From: Flavobacteriaceae bacterium
GTDB taxonomy: Bacteria > Bacteroidota > Bacteroidia > Flavobacteriales > Flavobacteriaceae
Direction: 5' to 3'
NCBI GenBank assembly: GCA_020435965.1
Contig: JAGQYS010000059.1
Location: forward strand, 29,382 to 93,381
DNA length: 64,000 nucleotides
A program made the position numbers and the translations under genes. Positions 49,539-59,212 of this stretch are shown here, one piece after another. The notes under the pieces were generated by a model. That model did not search any database. It saw only the letters and a list, made by a program, of their open reading frames with translations, and had not been told where the DNA came from. How positions within the stretch are numbered: the stretch's first letter is position 1; the number at the start of each line of letters is the position of its first letter.

Positions 49539-50627
49539 TTATTTAAAGTATGAAAATGTTTCGCCTTCTTTAATTTTTAGAAGTGTCTCATAAATCATTC
49601 TTATTACGTTTTCCACATCATCACGATGTACCATTTCAACAGTTGTGTGCATATAACGCAAAGGCAACGAAATTAATGCTGAAGCCACACCACCATTGCT
49701 ATACGCAAAGGCATCAGTATCTGTTCCTGTTGCTCTTGATAAAGCCGAACGTTGAAAAGGTATCTTTTTTTCTTCGGCAGTTTCCGTGATTAAATCACGC
49801 AACTTTTGTTGTACTGCTGGTGCAAAGGCAATTACAGGGCCTTTTCCCATTTCCAGATGACCTTCTTTTTTCTTGTCAATCATTGGAGTTGTAGTATCAT
49901 GAGTCACATCAGTTACTATAGCCACATTTGGTTTAATGGTTTGCGTAATCATTTCGGCACCACGTAATCCAATTTCCTCTTGAACAGAATTGGTTACATA
50001 AAGTCCAAATGGCAATTTCTTTTTGTTTTCATGAAGTAATCTAGCTACTTCAGCAATCATAAAGCCTCCCATTCTGTTATCTAAAGCACGACATACAAAT
50101 TTATCTTTATTTAAAATGTGAAATTCATCTGGATAGGTAATAACACAACCAACGTGAACTCCCATTTTTTCAACTTCGGCTTTATCTTTTGCACCAATAT
50201 CAATAAAAATATTGTCTGGTTTTGGCGGCTCTTCTTTGGTTCTTAAACGTGTATGTATTGCTGGCCAGCCAAATACACCTTTAACGATGCCTTTTTTGGT
50301 GTGAATATTTACTACTTTACTTGGTGCAATTTGGTGGTCACTTCCACCATTTCTAATCACATAAATAAGTCCATTATCTGAAATGTAATTTACGTACCAC
50401 GAAATCTCATCGGCATGACCTTCAATAACAACTTTATATTTTGCTTTTGGGTTAATTACTGCTACAGCAGTTCCGTAAGTGTCTGTGATAAATTCATCAA
50501 CATAGGGTTTCAGGTAATCCATCCATATTTTCTGCCCATCCCATTCGTATCCAGTTGGAGCTGCATTGTTTAAGTACTTCTCTAAAAAAGTTAGTGATTT
50601 TTTGTTGAGTATGCTCTTTTTTGCCAT
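49539..50627 (-). CDS. M42 family aminopeptidase (glutamyl aminopeptidase/TET-like)
   Basis: 362 residues, normal length, no signal peptide. Metal-binding and catalytic blocks are VIEGHADEI (His-x-Asp), FVCRALDNRMGG (bridging Asp), NSVQEEIGLRGA (catalytic Glu pair), VTDVTHDT (Asp) and a final His in RYMHTTVEM. These enzymes form large oligomers that trim peptides from the N-terminus in the cytoplasm. It is the first gene of the same-strand NUDIX/PrsW stretch but is separated from it by a repeat. Confidence 0.92.
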   Translation of the reverse strand: MAKKSILNKKSLTFLEKYLNNAAPTGYEWDGQKIWMDYLKPYVDEFITDTYGTAVAVINPKAKYKVVIEGHADEISWYVNYISDNGLIYVIRNGGSDHQIAPSKVVNIHTKKGIVKGVFGWPAIHTRLRTKEEPPKPDNIFIDIGAKDKAEVEKMGVHVGCVITYPDEFHILNKDKFVCRALDNRMGGFMIAEVARLLHENKKKLPFGLYVTNSVQEEIGLRGAEMITQTIKPNVAIVTDVTHDTTTPMIDKKKEGHLEMGKGPVIAFAPAVQQKLRDLITETAEEKKIPFQRSALSRATGTDTDAFAYSNGGVASALISLPLRYMHTTVEMVHRDDVENVIRMIYETLLKIKEGETFSYFK

Positions 50628-50725
50628 TCTTAAATATTTTGGTCTAAAATAATAATATTAATAAGATTTTAAGGTTAAAGCAGTAGTAAATTATTAATTT
50701 TGAACTACGTTTTTTTCAATAAATA

Positions 50726-51430
50726 ATGATAAAGAAGTTTGTCTGCATATTGTTTATAATTCCTACTGTGTTTTTTGCTCAAGAAACTGAGACAGAACAA
50801 GACACAACAAGCTATGATTATATTCTTATTAAAGGCGATTCCATTCCAAGAACAACTATAGACCTAGACGAAGTGATGTTATTGCACAAATTGGAATTTA
50901 ACAGTAAAGAAGATAGACGTCGCTATTTAATTTTAAAAAGGAAAACCATAAAAGTGTATCCTTATGCTGTTTTGGCTGCTGAACGATTGGATACGCTAAA
51001 CGCTCGCCTTAGCAGATATGAAAAGAAGAGCGATAGAAAGCGATATGCCAAGTTGATACAAAAATATATAGAAGGTGAATTTTCAGATGAACTTAAAAAA
51101 CTCACACGAACCGAAGGGCAAATTCTCATTAAATTGATTCACAGGCAAACAGGTTACACAACGTTTGATTTGGTTAAAGAGCTCCGCAATGGTTGGCGTG
51201 CTTTTTGGTTTAACAATACAGCTAGTTTATTTGATTTATCCTTGAAAAAAGAGTTTGATCCAATGAATGAAAAAGAAGATTACCTCATTGAAGACATCTT
51301 GCAACGTAACTTTCAGAATGGACAACTAAAACGCCAAAAAGATGCTTTAGGTCTCGATTTTTTTGAGCTCTCAGATAAATGGATGAAACAAGGACCAAAA
51401 TTACCTCCTTCTAGTGGCAAATCAAACTAG
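50726..51430 (+). CDS. DUF4294 domain protein, exported
   Basis: 234 residues with a signal peptide (KKFVCILFIIPTVFFAQ). The DUF4294 core runs from about 25 to 190: DYILIKGDSIPRTTIDLDEVML, KVYPYAVLAAERLDTLNARL, TRTEGQILIKLIHRQTGYTT and ELRNGWRAFWFNNTA. The family is Bacteroidota-specific and uncharacterised. A TAATTTTG promoter box (50695-50702) sits just upstream. Its last codons overlap the start of the next gene by 17 bp. Confidence 0.9.
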   Translation: MIKKFVCILFIIPTVFFAQETETEQDTTSYDYILIKGDSIPRTTIDLDEVMLLHKLEFNSKEDRRRYLILKRKTIKVYPYAVLAAERLDTLNARLSRYEKKSDRKRYAKLIQKYIEGEFSDELKKLTRTEGQILIKLIHRQTGYTTFDLVKELRNGWRAFWFNNTASLFDLSLKKEFDPMNEKEDYLIEDILQRNFQNGQLKRQKDALGLDFFELSDKWMKQGPKLPPSSGKSN

Positions 51431-52040
51431 GCTTGAAGAACAACTCAATGCCATTTCTCATGGTATAGGAGCTTTATTGGGCATTGCAGCTTTAGTATTG
51501 CTTATAGTATTTAGTGCTAACAAAACCGATTGGAGTTTGTTTAGTGTTGTGGTTTATGGCATCTCCATTATTGTTTTGTTTACTGCCTCTACGCTGTATC
51601 ATTCTGTAAGAGGTGAGAAGCGCAAACACTATTTTAGGATTGTAGATCATATAAGTATTTACATACTCATTGCAGGCACTTACACTCCAGTTTTATTAAT
51701 TACCCTTGAGCAAAGTTTAGGTTGGCCACTGTTTTGGACTGTGTGGAGTATTGCCGCTTTTGGTGTTATACTCAAGCTCTTTTTTACAGGACGCTTTGAG
51801 GTGTTCTCCACCTTATTGTATTTGGTTATGGGTTGGCTTATTGTGTTAGATTTTACCAACCTCTCAGATGCTATTGGCAGCAAAGGCGTATTGTGGTTGT
51901 TTGCTGGAGGGTTGTTTTATACAGTAGGCATCATTTTTTATGCTTTTAAGCGAATACCTTACAACCATGTGATTTGGCACTTTTTTGTTTTAGGAGGTGC
52001 TATTTGCCACTTTTTTATGATGTTTTGGTTTGTGATTTAA
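51414..52040 (+). CDS. Haemolysin III / PAQR-type membrane protein (TrhA-like)
   Basis: 208 residues, seven membrane segments. His-rich motifs of the PAQR/HlyIII superfamily are present: NAISHGIGALLG, ASTLYHSVRGEKRKHYFRIVDH and HVIWHFFVLGGAICHF, which together bind zinc. The start is GTG at 51414, because the reading frame EEQLNAISHGIGA needs it and no ATG fits; it overlaps the DUF4294 gene by 17 bp. In E. coli the homologue affects membrane energy balance and fluidity. Confidence 0.92.
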   Translation: MANQTRLEEQLNAISHGIGALLGIAALVLLIVFSANKTDWSLFSVVVYGISIIVLFTASTLYHSVRGEKRKHYFRIVDHISIYILIAGTYTPVLLITLEQSLGWPLFWTVWSIAAFGVILKLFFTGRFEVFSTLLYLVMGWLIVLDFTNLSDAIGSKGVLWLFAGGLFYTVGIIFYAFKRIPYNHVIWHFFVLGGAICHFFMMFWFVI

Positions 52041-52059
52041 TCTGTTGGTGTTAATATTT

Positions 52060-52078
52060 GGTTTTAGGTATTAAAACC
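52060..52078. terminator. Weak hairpin between convergent genes
   Basis: GGTTTTA / TAAAACC (7 bp, 5-nt loop GGTAT) in the 38-bp gap between the HlyIII and discoidin genes; no long T run. Confidence 0.35.
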
Positions 52079-52831
52079 TTAATCACGCTTAATCAATTTA
52101 AAGCTCCTTACATTTTCATTTTGCTGTATGTTTAAAACATAAACGCCAACAGCCAATGATTTTCCGTTAAGTATAATTGGATATGTGTCCTGGCCTTCAG
52201 AAAGGTTAAATGAATTATCTAGAATTTGTCGTCCTAAAATATCGAAAAGTTTATATGTAACGGAAGCATCTTCATCCAAAGACACTATACGAATGGTTGC
52301 ATTGTCTATAAATGGATTTGGGTACACCACAGCGTTAAAACCATCATCTTCATCAACAATTTCCAAGGGATCGGTAATATTTATTTTAAGTTCGCTAAAC
52401 CCATAGCAGTTTCCACCATAATTGGAAGTTGGTGTTATAAGAACATAACGTGCATTGGTTTTATTAAAGTCTGGCCCTTCTTCGCCTTCATAAATGGATG
52501 TTCCAGGAGCTTGATTAAGCGTGTAGGTGCCAAGGTTGGTCCAAGTAATGCCATCTTTGGAATAATCTACGTTAAACTCTTGTATTCCAAAGTTGATATT
52601 GTCTGGTTCGTTACTGTTCCAAAACACAGATTCCAACAATTGGTATTCGTAACCAAAATCGTACATAATCCAATGAGTTTCTCCATAAGCTGCATTTGGA
52701 TTAGCCGATGTTTCACATGATACCCAACCATCAAACCACGTTGTGCTATGCCTATCAGGATAACATTGTGCTATTATGCTTTTAGTAAAAAACAAACAAA
52801 TTATCAATATGTGAAATAATGTTTTTTTCAT
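52079..52831 (-). CDS. Secreted discoidin-like protein with T9SS sorting domain
   Basis: 250 residues. Signal peptide (KKTLFHILIICLFFTKSIIAQ), a beta-sandwich F5/8 (discoidin)-like domain (about 30-165; HWIMYDFGYEYQLLESVFWNSNEPDN, LGTYTLNQAPG, GFSELKI) that probably binds carbohydrate, and a T9SS type A domain (AVVYPNPFIDNATIRI to LIKRD). Its start overlaps the stop of the DUF1501 gene by 1 bp (TAATG), so it is the third gene of the DUF1800-DUF1501 operon. Confidence 0.87.
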   Translation of the reverse strand: MKKTLFHILIICLFFTKSIIAQCYPDRHSTTWFDGWVSCETSANPNAAYGETHWIMYDFGYEYQLLESVFWNSNEPDNINFGIQEFNVDYSKDGITWTNLGTYTLNQAPGTSIYEGEEGPDFNKTNARYVLITPTSNYGGNCYGFSELKINITDPLEIVDEDDGFNAVVYPNPFIDNATIRIVSLDEDASVTYKLFDILGRQILDNSFNLSEGQDTYPIILNGKSLAVGVYVLNIQQNENVRSFKLIKRD

Positions 52832-54246
52832 TAACTCATGTTCATAAAACCTATTGGTGGAACACCAGAGGATGTATCATAAAAATTGGATAAATTAGGT
52901 AATATTGTAGTTAAGTCTGAAGGCGATACTCCAAACCATAAAGCTAGTTCTGCCATATATAAATCTGCCGGAGTTGTAGGTATCATGACACCATCTTGCA
53001 AATCTACATCACTGTTTAAGGCAAGTGTTGGGTAATCTCCATATAATTCCTTTCCATTAACGGCTCCACCCATTATAAGTGCGTTTCCTCCCCAAGCATG
53101 GTCTGTGCCATTGCCATTTGAGGTTAGTGTTCTTGCAAAATCCGATACACTAAATGTGGTCACACAATCATTCGTGTTTATTTCGGTCATTAAATCATTG
53201 AAATATTTAAGTGCTTGATTGACTAATCCTAGATTTCCAGCTTGATTGATCAATAATTCGTCATGATGGTCCCAACCACCAGCTTGGACAAAAAACGTTT
53301 GTCTTGAAAACCCTAGAGTGTCTCTCGCAGCAATAGTTCTGGCAACCATTCTAAATTGGTCTGCCAGATAATTATATTCTGGATGAGGTGTGTTGAACTC
53401 AGATAAACCATCAATTGCTGCTTGAAATTCTCGGCTTGAATCGTTTGATGTTTTAATGGTATTAATGTATGTGTTTTTGTAAATATCCTGATAATTTCTT
53501 TCAATCATTGTATTTAATGCTTGTGTTCGAAGCGCATCAAAACCGTTTGCATTACCATAACCACTTATGCCAATGCTTCCATTATTGCTAATAGAATAAG
53601 GAATAATTTCATTGCCACGCTGAAACACATTACTTCCTTGTAAGGAAATATTCATGGAAATATTTTGATTGGAATTCATGGACTGCACTAAATCTGCAAC
53701 GCGTCCGCCCCAACCAATATTAGTTCGTTCGTTAGGCCTTCCTGTTTGCCATTGCTGTATTTGATCTGCATGCGAAAATAAACCTAAAGGTGTTTGTACT
53801 GTGCCACTTAACAACTCTGTTTTTGTTGAAGGCTCTATAAGTGTGCCAACATTGCACAAAAAAGCTAAATTGTTAGTTTCAAATAATTGCTGTATATCAG
53901 GCATTGATGGATGTACACCAAACGTTCTTCCGTCTGTTGTAAGAGGGTTTATTTGTAAAATATCATTTTGAGCAATTGCCAAATTTGATCGTGTTGTCGC
54001 ATACTCATTATACTCAATGTTTCCTTTTGGCATGAGCATATTAAAGGAATCATTTCCACCAGCAAGCATCAAACAAACCATAGCTTTATAATCTCCATTA
54101 AGTGCGATTAGCTTTGAATTATCCATGGCTGCGGCAGCCATTGCTTTCATGTTAATCAAGGATGAGAACATCGTAGTGTAACCTAAAGCAGCACAAGATT
54201 GCCCAATGAATTTTCGTCGCGATATGTTTTTGTGGTCTTTGTTCAT
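52831..54246 (-). CDS. DUF1501 family protein with TAT signal
   Basis: 471 residues. A twin-arginine signal (ISRRKFIGQSCAALGY) begins the chain. DUF1501 (alkaline-phosphatase-like fold) blocks: MVCLMLAGGNDSFNMLMP, LAIAQNDILQI, FGVHPSMPDI, SHADQIQQWQTG, WDHHDELL and FSDFARTLTSNGNGTDHAWGG (written here in parts: VSDFARTLTSNG, DHAWGG). Export is thus folded, through the TAT system, often with a metal cofactor. It starts 3 bp after the DUF1800 stop. DUF1501/DUF1800 pairs are common in Bacteroidota and Planctomycetes with unknown role. Confidence 0.92.
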   Translation of the reverse strand: MNKDHKNISRRKFIGQSCAALGYTTMFSSLINMKAMAAAAMDNSKLIALNGDYKAMVCLMLAGGNDSFNMLMPKGNIEYNEYATTRSNLAIAQNDILQINPLTTDGRTFGVHPSMPDIQQLFETNNLAFLCNVGTLIEPSTKTELLSGTVQTPLGLFSHADQIQQWQTGRPNERTNIGWGGRVADLVQSMNSNQNISMNISLQGSNVFQRGNEIIPYSISNNGSIGISGYGNANGFDALRTQALNTMIERNYQDIYKNTYINTIKTSNDSSREFQAAIDGLSEFNTPHPEYNYLADQFRMVARTIAARDTLGFSRQTFFVQAGGWDHHDELLINQAGNLGLVNQALKYFNDLMTEINTNDCVTTFSVSDFARTLTSNGNGTDHAWGGNALIMGGAVNGKELYGDYPTLALNSDVDLQDGVMIPTTPADLYMAELALWFGVSPSDLTTILPNLSNFYDTSSGVPPIGFMNMS

Positions 54247-54249
54247 TGG

Positions 54250-56055
54250 TTATTTTAAAATTGCATAATCTGGACTTACCAAAATTAAATATAATGCCAT
54301 TTTTACTCTGTAATAATCGTAATCACTTCCAGCATTTGCCATTGTTAATCCATTTATGGCTTCACTTATTAATCCTCTGGTTTCTTCTGAAAGTAACCCT
54401 CTTGTAAATAGTTTATCTAATTGATTGATAAGAACCTCACCGTCTTTGGCATAATATTTTAGGCCTTCAAAATCCAGCGAAACACCTTCAATGCCTAGTT
54501 CCCAAGTATTTAAAACTGAATAGTACTGTGGATATGTCCAGTAATCGACTTCATTTACAAATGCAAGTGAGGTTGCTGAATTGTGTATCTTGAATTCTGG
54601 GCCAACTAAACCAGCATCTGTAAATTCTGAATTTGGGACATAATCAGGAGGGTAAAAATTAAATACGCTAGGAGAGGCTAGAGGTAATTGCCTTGTCGCG
54701 TTAAAGAAATTCCAACCAACATTCCAGTAGATATTATTTTCACTATCTAAGTCAATCTGACGTGTCACATTAAAGTAGCGAAGCATTGGTTCAATAAGTT
54801 TTCCATGACTTGGATTGTTTATCCAGCTACAATTTCTGGCTTCATCATCCAATAAAATAGCTTTAATAACGGCTTTCATATCGCCTCTAACACCATTGGT
54901 ATTGTTAAAAGCCTGAGAAACCCTTGAAACGTAGGCAGGAGAAGGGTTTGATTTTACTAATTGCTGTATAAGTCTTATGGCAACAAAAGGTGCTACATTT
55001 GGATGATTGAATAAATTATCAATGCCATCTTCTATATCTTGCATGCCAGATTGACCTGCGGGAATTACATAATTGTTTAATAAATATTTTGCTCCAGGTT
55101 GATGCCAATTTTCATACATTTTCATTGGGACATTTCTGATGGCCAAATAAAAATTTACACCAAAATCTGCGGTAACTCCCCAAGGATTATCAATGACTTC
55201 TGCTGCTCCTAAGCCAGTAAATACTTTTGCAAATTCCTTAATGTCATTGTTATTATAAGTTGGGATTCTATCTCCATTTCCATCTAGTTTATAAGTGCCA
55301 TCTTGATTCATTTCATATAGCCCAATAGTGAACAATTGCATAATTTCCCTTGCATAGTTCTCATCTGGATGAATATTTTGATCTGGAAAACTTCGAGGAT
55401 TGTTATAATGGCTCAAATAACCTCCCATCATTGGGTGTAAGGTAACATCCATAAGCAAATCTCTATAATTTCCAAAAGCATTATCTTTTAAAACATCATA
55501 ATAATCACCTAGCCCAACACCATAATCTCCAAGTGCAGATTCTGCTGAAATTACTATAAACTCACTAAGTGCAAGAGCAATACGCTGTCTCAAAAGGTCT
55601 TCATTGCCAATATTGGCTTGCCACCATGCGTAATTGAAATGGAGTGAGTAAGGGCCAAAATAATCATCTGCTATTCCACCATTAGCAATATACATTGCTT
55701 TTGCTTGGTCATAAACTGTTTGAGTTTGATTACCAATAGAGGCAGAGTTTATTTGAAATTGTGCATCAATCCAATCTTCAAAAGTGCCTTTGGCAACGGT
55801 TTTTATATACTCTAAATTTGTGCCAAAAGTGGCTTGAGCAAGAAAACGGGACGTTTCTAAAAGCCGTCCATCTAGACCATTGCCATTTATGGTGTTTTGT
55901 GCTGAAGCTGATTCAGCCCAATTGGATCGGGTTTGATTGCTACTTGAAGTTACTGTTATCCCATTGCTGTGACCAGCACCTAAATAATCTGCATATTGCT
56001 GGGCATTTATATTTAGAAAAACTAAGCAAAAAATAAAAAGTAAACTCCTTTTCAT
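54250..56055 (-). CDS. DUF1800 family exported protein
   Basis: 601 residues with a Sec signal peptide (KRSLLFIFCLVFLNINAQ). DUF1800 signatures: SRFLAQATFGTNLEYIK, QRIALALSEFIVIS, NPRSFPDQNIHPDENYAREIMQLFTIGLY, KEFAKVFTGL and LLDDEARN. Always next to DUF1501 in this group, the pair probably acts together outside the cytoplasm. First gene of a three-gene operon. The promoter at 56114-56145 is one of the clearest in the window. Confidence 0.92.
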   Translation of the reverse strand: MKRSLLFIFCLVFLNINAQQYADYLGAGHSNGITVTSSSNQTRSNWAESASAQNTINGNGLDGRLLETSRFLAQATFGTNLEYIKTVAKGTFEDWIDAQFQINSASIGNQTQTVYDQAKAMYIANGGIADDYFGPYSLHFNYAWWQANIGNEDLLRQRIALALSEFIVISAESALGDYGVGLGDYYDVLKDNAFGNYRDLLMDVTLHPMMGGYLSHYNNPRSFPDQNIHPDENYAREIMQLFTIGLYEMNQDGTYKLDGNGDRIPTYNNNDIKEFAKVFTGLGAAEVIDNPWGVTADFGVNFYLAIRNVPMKMYENWHQPGAKYLLNNYVIPAGQSGMQDIEDGIDNLFNHPNVAPFVAIRLIQQLVKSNPSPAYVSRVSQAFNNTNGVRGDMKAVIKAILLDDEARNCSWINNPSHGKLIEPMLRYFNVTRQIDLDSENNIYWNVGWNFFNATRQLPLASPSVFNFYPPDYVPNSEFTDAGLVGPEFKIHNSATSLAFVNEVDYWTYPQYYSVLNTWELGIEGVSLDFEGLKYYAKDGEVLINQLDKLFTRGLLSEETRGLISEAINGLTMANAGSDYDYYRVKMALYLILVSPDYAILK

Positions 56056-56113
56056 ATTTAAGTTGGACTGGTTGTAATTAACTTTAGTTACAGAAATGGA
56101 TAATTAAATTTAT

Positions 56114-56145
56114 CAAATATATGTAAATAAGGATAAATTAATCAA
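56114..56145 (-). promoter_or_regulatory. Promoter of the DUF1800-DUF1501 operon
   Basis: On the minus strand TTG (56143-56145), a 21-bp spacer and TATATTTG (56114-56121) match the Bacteroidota consensus. The leader to the start codon is about 50 nt. Confidence 0.65.
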
Positions 56146-56178
56146 TAAAATCGATAAAGCGTCATTTAAAGTAAGAAT

Positions 56179-57000
56179 TTACTTTAACGCATTGAGTTTT
56201 GATATATCAATCTTAAACAGTTCAGCAGCGTTTTTCCAAAGAATGAGTTCTTTTTTATCGTCTGGCAATTCCAATTGATCCATAAACTTTAAATAAGATT
56301 TCATGTTAGAGATTGGCCAATCGGTTCCGTAAAGTAAATATTTTGGGTCGCCAGCGTAGGTAATCATTTCTTCTATTTCCTTTTTCATAAATCGTTCAAA
56401 CTTATCTGTAAAATCGCCAAGTACCAAGCCAGAAATATCTGCGTGCACGTTTTTGTTTTTATAGACCACTTCCATGCAATCCTTAATCCAAGGGTTACCA
56501 ACATGACAAATCACAATTTTTAAATCTGGGTAATCCACAGCCAAATCATCAATGTGCAGAGGATGAGAAAATTTTACTTTTCCTGTTGGCGCATACGTAT
56601 CTCCAGAGTGAAACATAACTGGAACATCATATTCAACAGCCATGTCATACATGACTTTTAATCGTATATCATTTGGGTAAAAAGGCTCATAACCTGGATA
56701 AAATTTTAAGCCTTTAATAAGTCCAGCATCTAGAAACTCACTAATCTCTCTTAAATCTCTATGGTTGTAATTGAGATAGCTTACTCCAGCAACAACACCA
56801 AGATTATCACGTCCACTTATGGCTTCAACCACCTGTTTGGTACTTGGTCTGTGTTCGTTAACCTTATAAGAAGATAACACCAAAGAATAATCTACATTGT
56901 TTTCCTGCATGGTGTCTGTAAGCCTATTCAAACAATCATTAAGCGAGGTAACTCTATCTTCGTGATAATTGTTTATGTGTGTGTGAACGTCAATAATCAT
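56179..57000 (-). CDS. Cytoplasmic amidohydrolase-2 family protein
   Basis: 273 residues, no signal peptide. Motifs: IIDVHTHINN (H-x-H), GLKFYPGYEPFYPND, VPVMFHSGDT (His), IVICHVGNPW (His) and LLYGTDWPIS (Asp), so the metal site is complete. Substrates of this family include aminocarboxymuconate semialdehyde and cyclic lactones; no neighbour points to one. It lies 10 bp downstream of the DUF4268 gene on the same strand. Confidence 0.88.
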   Translation of the reverse strand: MIIDVHTHINNYHEDRVTSLNDCLNRLTDTMQENNVDYSLVLSSYKVNEHRPSTKQVVEAISGRDNLGVVAGVSYLNYNHRDLREISEFLDAGLIKGLKFYPGYEPFYPNDIRLKVMYDMAVEYDVPVMFHSGDTYAPTGKVKFSHPLHIDDLAVDYPDLKIVICHVGNPWIKDCMEVVYKNKNVHADISGLVLGDFTDKFERFMKKEIEEMITYAGDPKYLLYGTDWPISNMKSYLKFMDQLELPDDKKELILWKNAAELFKIDISKLNALK

Positions 57001-57010
57001 AGTCTTGGTT

Positions 57011-57439
57011 TTATGGTTCTAAAATGTCTTTGTACTCTTCAAAAAAAGCTTCAAACAAACTCATGTGTTTATTAAAGAATTCCATGGTTTGTTGCCAAGT
57101 GTTTTTGTTATGTATAGAAACCTTTGTGTTTAGTGGCACATAAATTCTTGATATTTCCTTGCCATTATCTAAAAAATAGGCTTCTTCAAAAATGGCATTT
57201 GGTAAATACTCTTCGGTTAAAATGCTTTTTAAAGCGCTTAGTTTTTCCCAATAGTTGATTCGGTTTTCTAACTCATCTTCTAAATCCAGAGCCACTAGAG
57301 CCGATTTGGTGTCAAAATGAAACTTAAAGGTAAAGCCTTTGAGCTTGGTATTGTAAAGAATCCATTTTCTTGGAAATGACTTTCCGAAGCTGGTCCAAAA
57401 TTCTTCTCTTAATAATCGCGACTCTTCTTTACTGAACAT
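57011..57439 (-). CDS. DUF4268 domain protein
   Basis: 142 residues from MFSKEESRLLREEFW (57439). Conserved block FWTSFGKSFPRKWILYNTKLKGF, then KFHFDTKSALVALDLE, YLPNAIFEEAYFLDNGKEIS and the ending FFEEYKDIL. DUF4268 is uncharacterised; in some genomes it occurs as the C-terminal part of restriction-like proteins, but here it is free-standing. A TATATTTG box at 57457-57464 (minus strand) is close upstream. Pairs with the amidohydrolase gene downstream. Confidence 0.85.
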   Translation of the reverse strand: MFSKEESRLLREEFWTSFGKSFPRKWILYNTKLKGFTFKFHFDTKSALVALDLEDELENRINYWEKLSALKSILTEEYLPNAIFEEAYFLDNGKEISRIYVPLNTKVSIHNKNTWQQTMEFFNKHMSLFEAFFEEYKDILEP

Positions 57440-57524
57440 TTGCAATTTATTAAGAACAAATATAAATAAAGTAAAGAGTAAAACATATCCTCTTTAATAA
57501 AAGATAAAATTGTCCTTTATTGAT

Positions 57525-57532
57525 TATATTTG
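57525..57532 (+). promoter_or_regulatory. Candidate -7 box (TATATTTG) for the multicopper oxidase gene
   Basis: TATATTTG lies 21 bp before the start codon; no TTG at ideal spacing is visible. Confidence 0.45.
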
Positions 57533-57553
57533 TTGTTCTAAACAACTTAAATT

Positions 57554-59212
57554 ATGAAAAAAATTCTACTTCTGTTATCTGTTTTAAGCTTAAATCAAAT
57601 AACGGCACAGACATTTACAGAGCCTTTACCTATTCCACCAACTGTAACCGGAACTGTTTTTAATTTAAATGTAAACGAATCAACTTATCAATTTAAGCCA
57701 GGAAACATAACCAATACTTATGGTGTAAATGCTGATTATTTAGGGCCAACATTAATTGTAAATGCTGGAGATTTTATAACATTAAATGTAATCAATAATC
57801 TTTCAGTAACTACTACAATGCATTGGCATGGTATGCATGTTCCAGCTGTTGATGATGGTGGACCACATTCAGTTATTAACCCTGGAGAAACTTGGTCGCC
57901 AGATTTTGAAGTGAAAAATAAGGCTTCTGTTTATTGGTATCATCCGCATACCATGGGACTTACTAACTATCAGGCATCTATGGGAGCTGCTGGCTTAATT
58001 TATGTAAAAGATGCTGAAGAAAGTGCTTTAAATTTACCTAGAACTTATGGAGTAGATGATATTCCGTTAGTAATCCAAACCAAATCATTTGATGCGAACA
58101 ACCAAATTCAAATTTCATCTAATATGGATAATGTTTCAATGGTTAACGGAGAAATTTCACCTTATGTAGATGCTCCAGCTCAGATGGTTAGGTTTAGAGC
58201 ATTAAATGCTTCGTCTTCAAGAACTCTAAATATTGGAACTGATGACAACAGAACGTTATATCAGATTTCTTCAGATGGAGGATTGCTTGAAAATCCAGTT
58301 CCTGTTACCAGAATCTTATTGTCTAATGGCGAACGAGCTGAATTTTTGGTCGATTTAACAGGTGAAACAGTAGGCAATACTTTTCAGTTTAAAAGTTATA
58401 TGTCTGAAATGCCATCAAATATTGAGGGAGGAGCAGGATCAGCTGGTCATCCGAACCCATTATTTGGAACAGATTGGAGCTTTATGGAAGTAAAGGTAAT
58501 TGCTCAAACACCTTCAGCTATAACTGCACTTCCAGGTACAATGACTACCTTAACGCCATTTCTTGAAGGCGATGCAAGTGTAACCAGGCCTATGGAATTA
58601 TCAAGTAATGCAAAAATTAACGGTGTGAGCATGGACATGAATGTTATTAATGAGGTTATTGAACTTGGCGATACTGAAATTTGGACCATAACCAATGTTA
58701 CTCCAATTGCACATCCATTTCATATTCATGATGTGCAGTTTTATATTTTGGATAGAGATAATGGAGGAGGTCCTGTTGCCCCGTCTGCAACAGAATCTGG
58801 TTTAAAAGATACAGTTTTGGTTCAATCTGGTGAAATAGTTAGAGTAATAGCTAAATTTGAAGATTATGCAGATCCAGTAATTCCGTATATGTATCATTGC
58901 CATAATTTAATACATGAAGATAACGGCATGATGGGACAATTTACAGTTGTTGATAGTAGTTTAGCAACTTCAGAAGTTTTATCTGAAAGTATTCGCATTT
59001 ATCCAAATCCAAGTTTTGATTATGTAACTATTGAATCTTCGGAAGCCAACAATTTCCAAAATATTGATTTGTTTGATATAAGCGGAAAAAAAATCATGAC
59101 CTTTTTAGAGGGTACAAAAACATTAAACATAAGCCAACTTCAATCAGGTCTCTACTTTTTAAAAATAAAAACCAGTAAAGGTGAATTGGTTAAAAAAATA
59201 ATTAAATCTTAA
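57554..59212 (+). CDS. Secreted multicopper oxidase with T9SS sorting domain
   Basis: 552 residues. Signal peptide (about 1-19, ending ITAQ), three cupredoxin domains, and a T9SS type A domain (IRIYPNPSFDYVTIES to KKIIKS). The four copper motifs are intact: H90-W-H92 (TMHWHGMH), H130-P-H132 (YWYHPHTMG), H387-P-F-H-I-H392 and YHCHNLIHEDNGMMGQ (H448-C449-H450). A type 1 copper with Met in the last motif suggests a laccase/CueO-like oxidase of metal or phenol. Exported to the surface. Convergent with the ZIP transporter gene (overlap 4 bp). Confidence 0.93.
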   Translation: MKKILLLLSVLSLNQITAQTFTEPLPIPPTVTGTVFNLNVNESTYQFKPGNITNTYGVNADYLGPTLIVNAGDFITLNVINNLSVTTTMHWHGMHVPAVDDGGPHSVINPGETWSPDFEVKNKASVYWYHPHTMGLTNYQASMGAAGLIYVKDAEESALNLPRTYGVDDIPLVIQTKSFDANNQIQISSNMDNVSMVNGEISPYVDAPAQMVRFRALNASSSRTLNIGTDDNRTLYQISSDGGLLENPVPVTRILLSNGERAEFLVDLTGETVGNTFQFKSYMSEMPSNIEGGAGSAGHPNPLFGTDWSFMEVKVIAQTPSAITALPGTMTTLTPFLEGDASVTRPMELSSNAKINGVSMDMNVINEVIELGDTEIWTITNVTPIAHPFHIHDVQFYILDRDNGGGPVAPSATESGLKDTVLVQSGEIVRVIAKFEDYADPVIPYMYHCHNLIHEDNGMMGQFTVVDSSLATSEVLSESIRIYPNPSFDYVTIESSEANNFQNIDLFDISGKKIMTFLEGTKTLNISQLQSGLYFLKIKTSKGELVKKIIKS

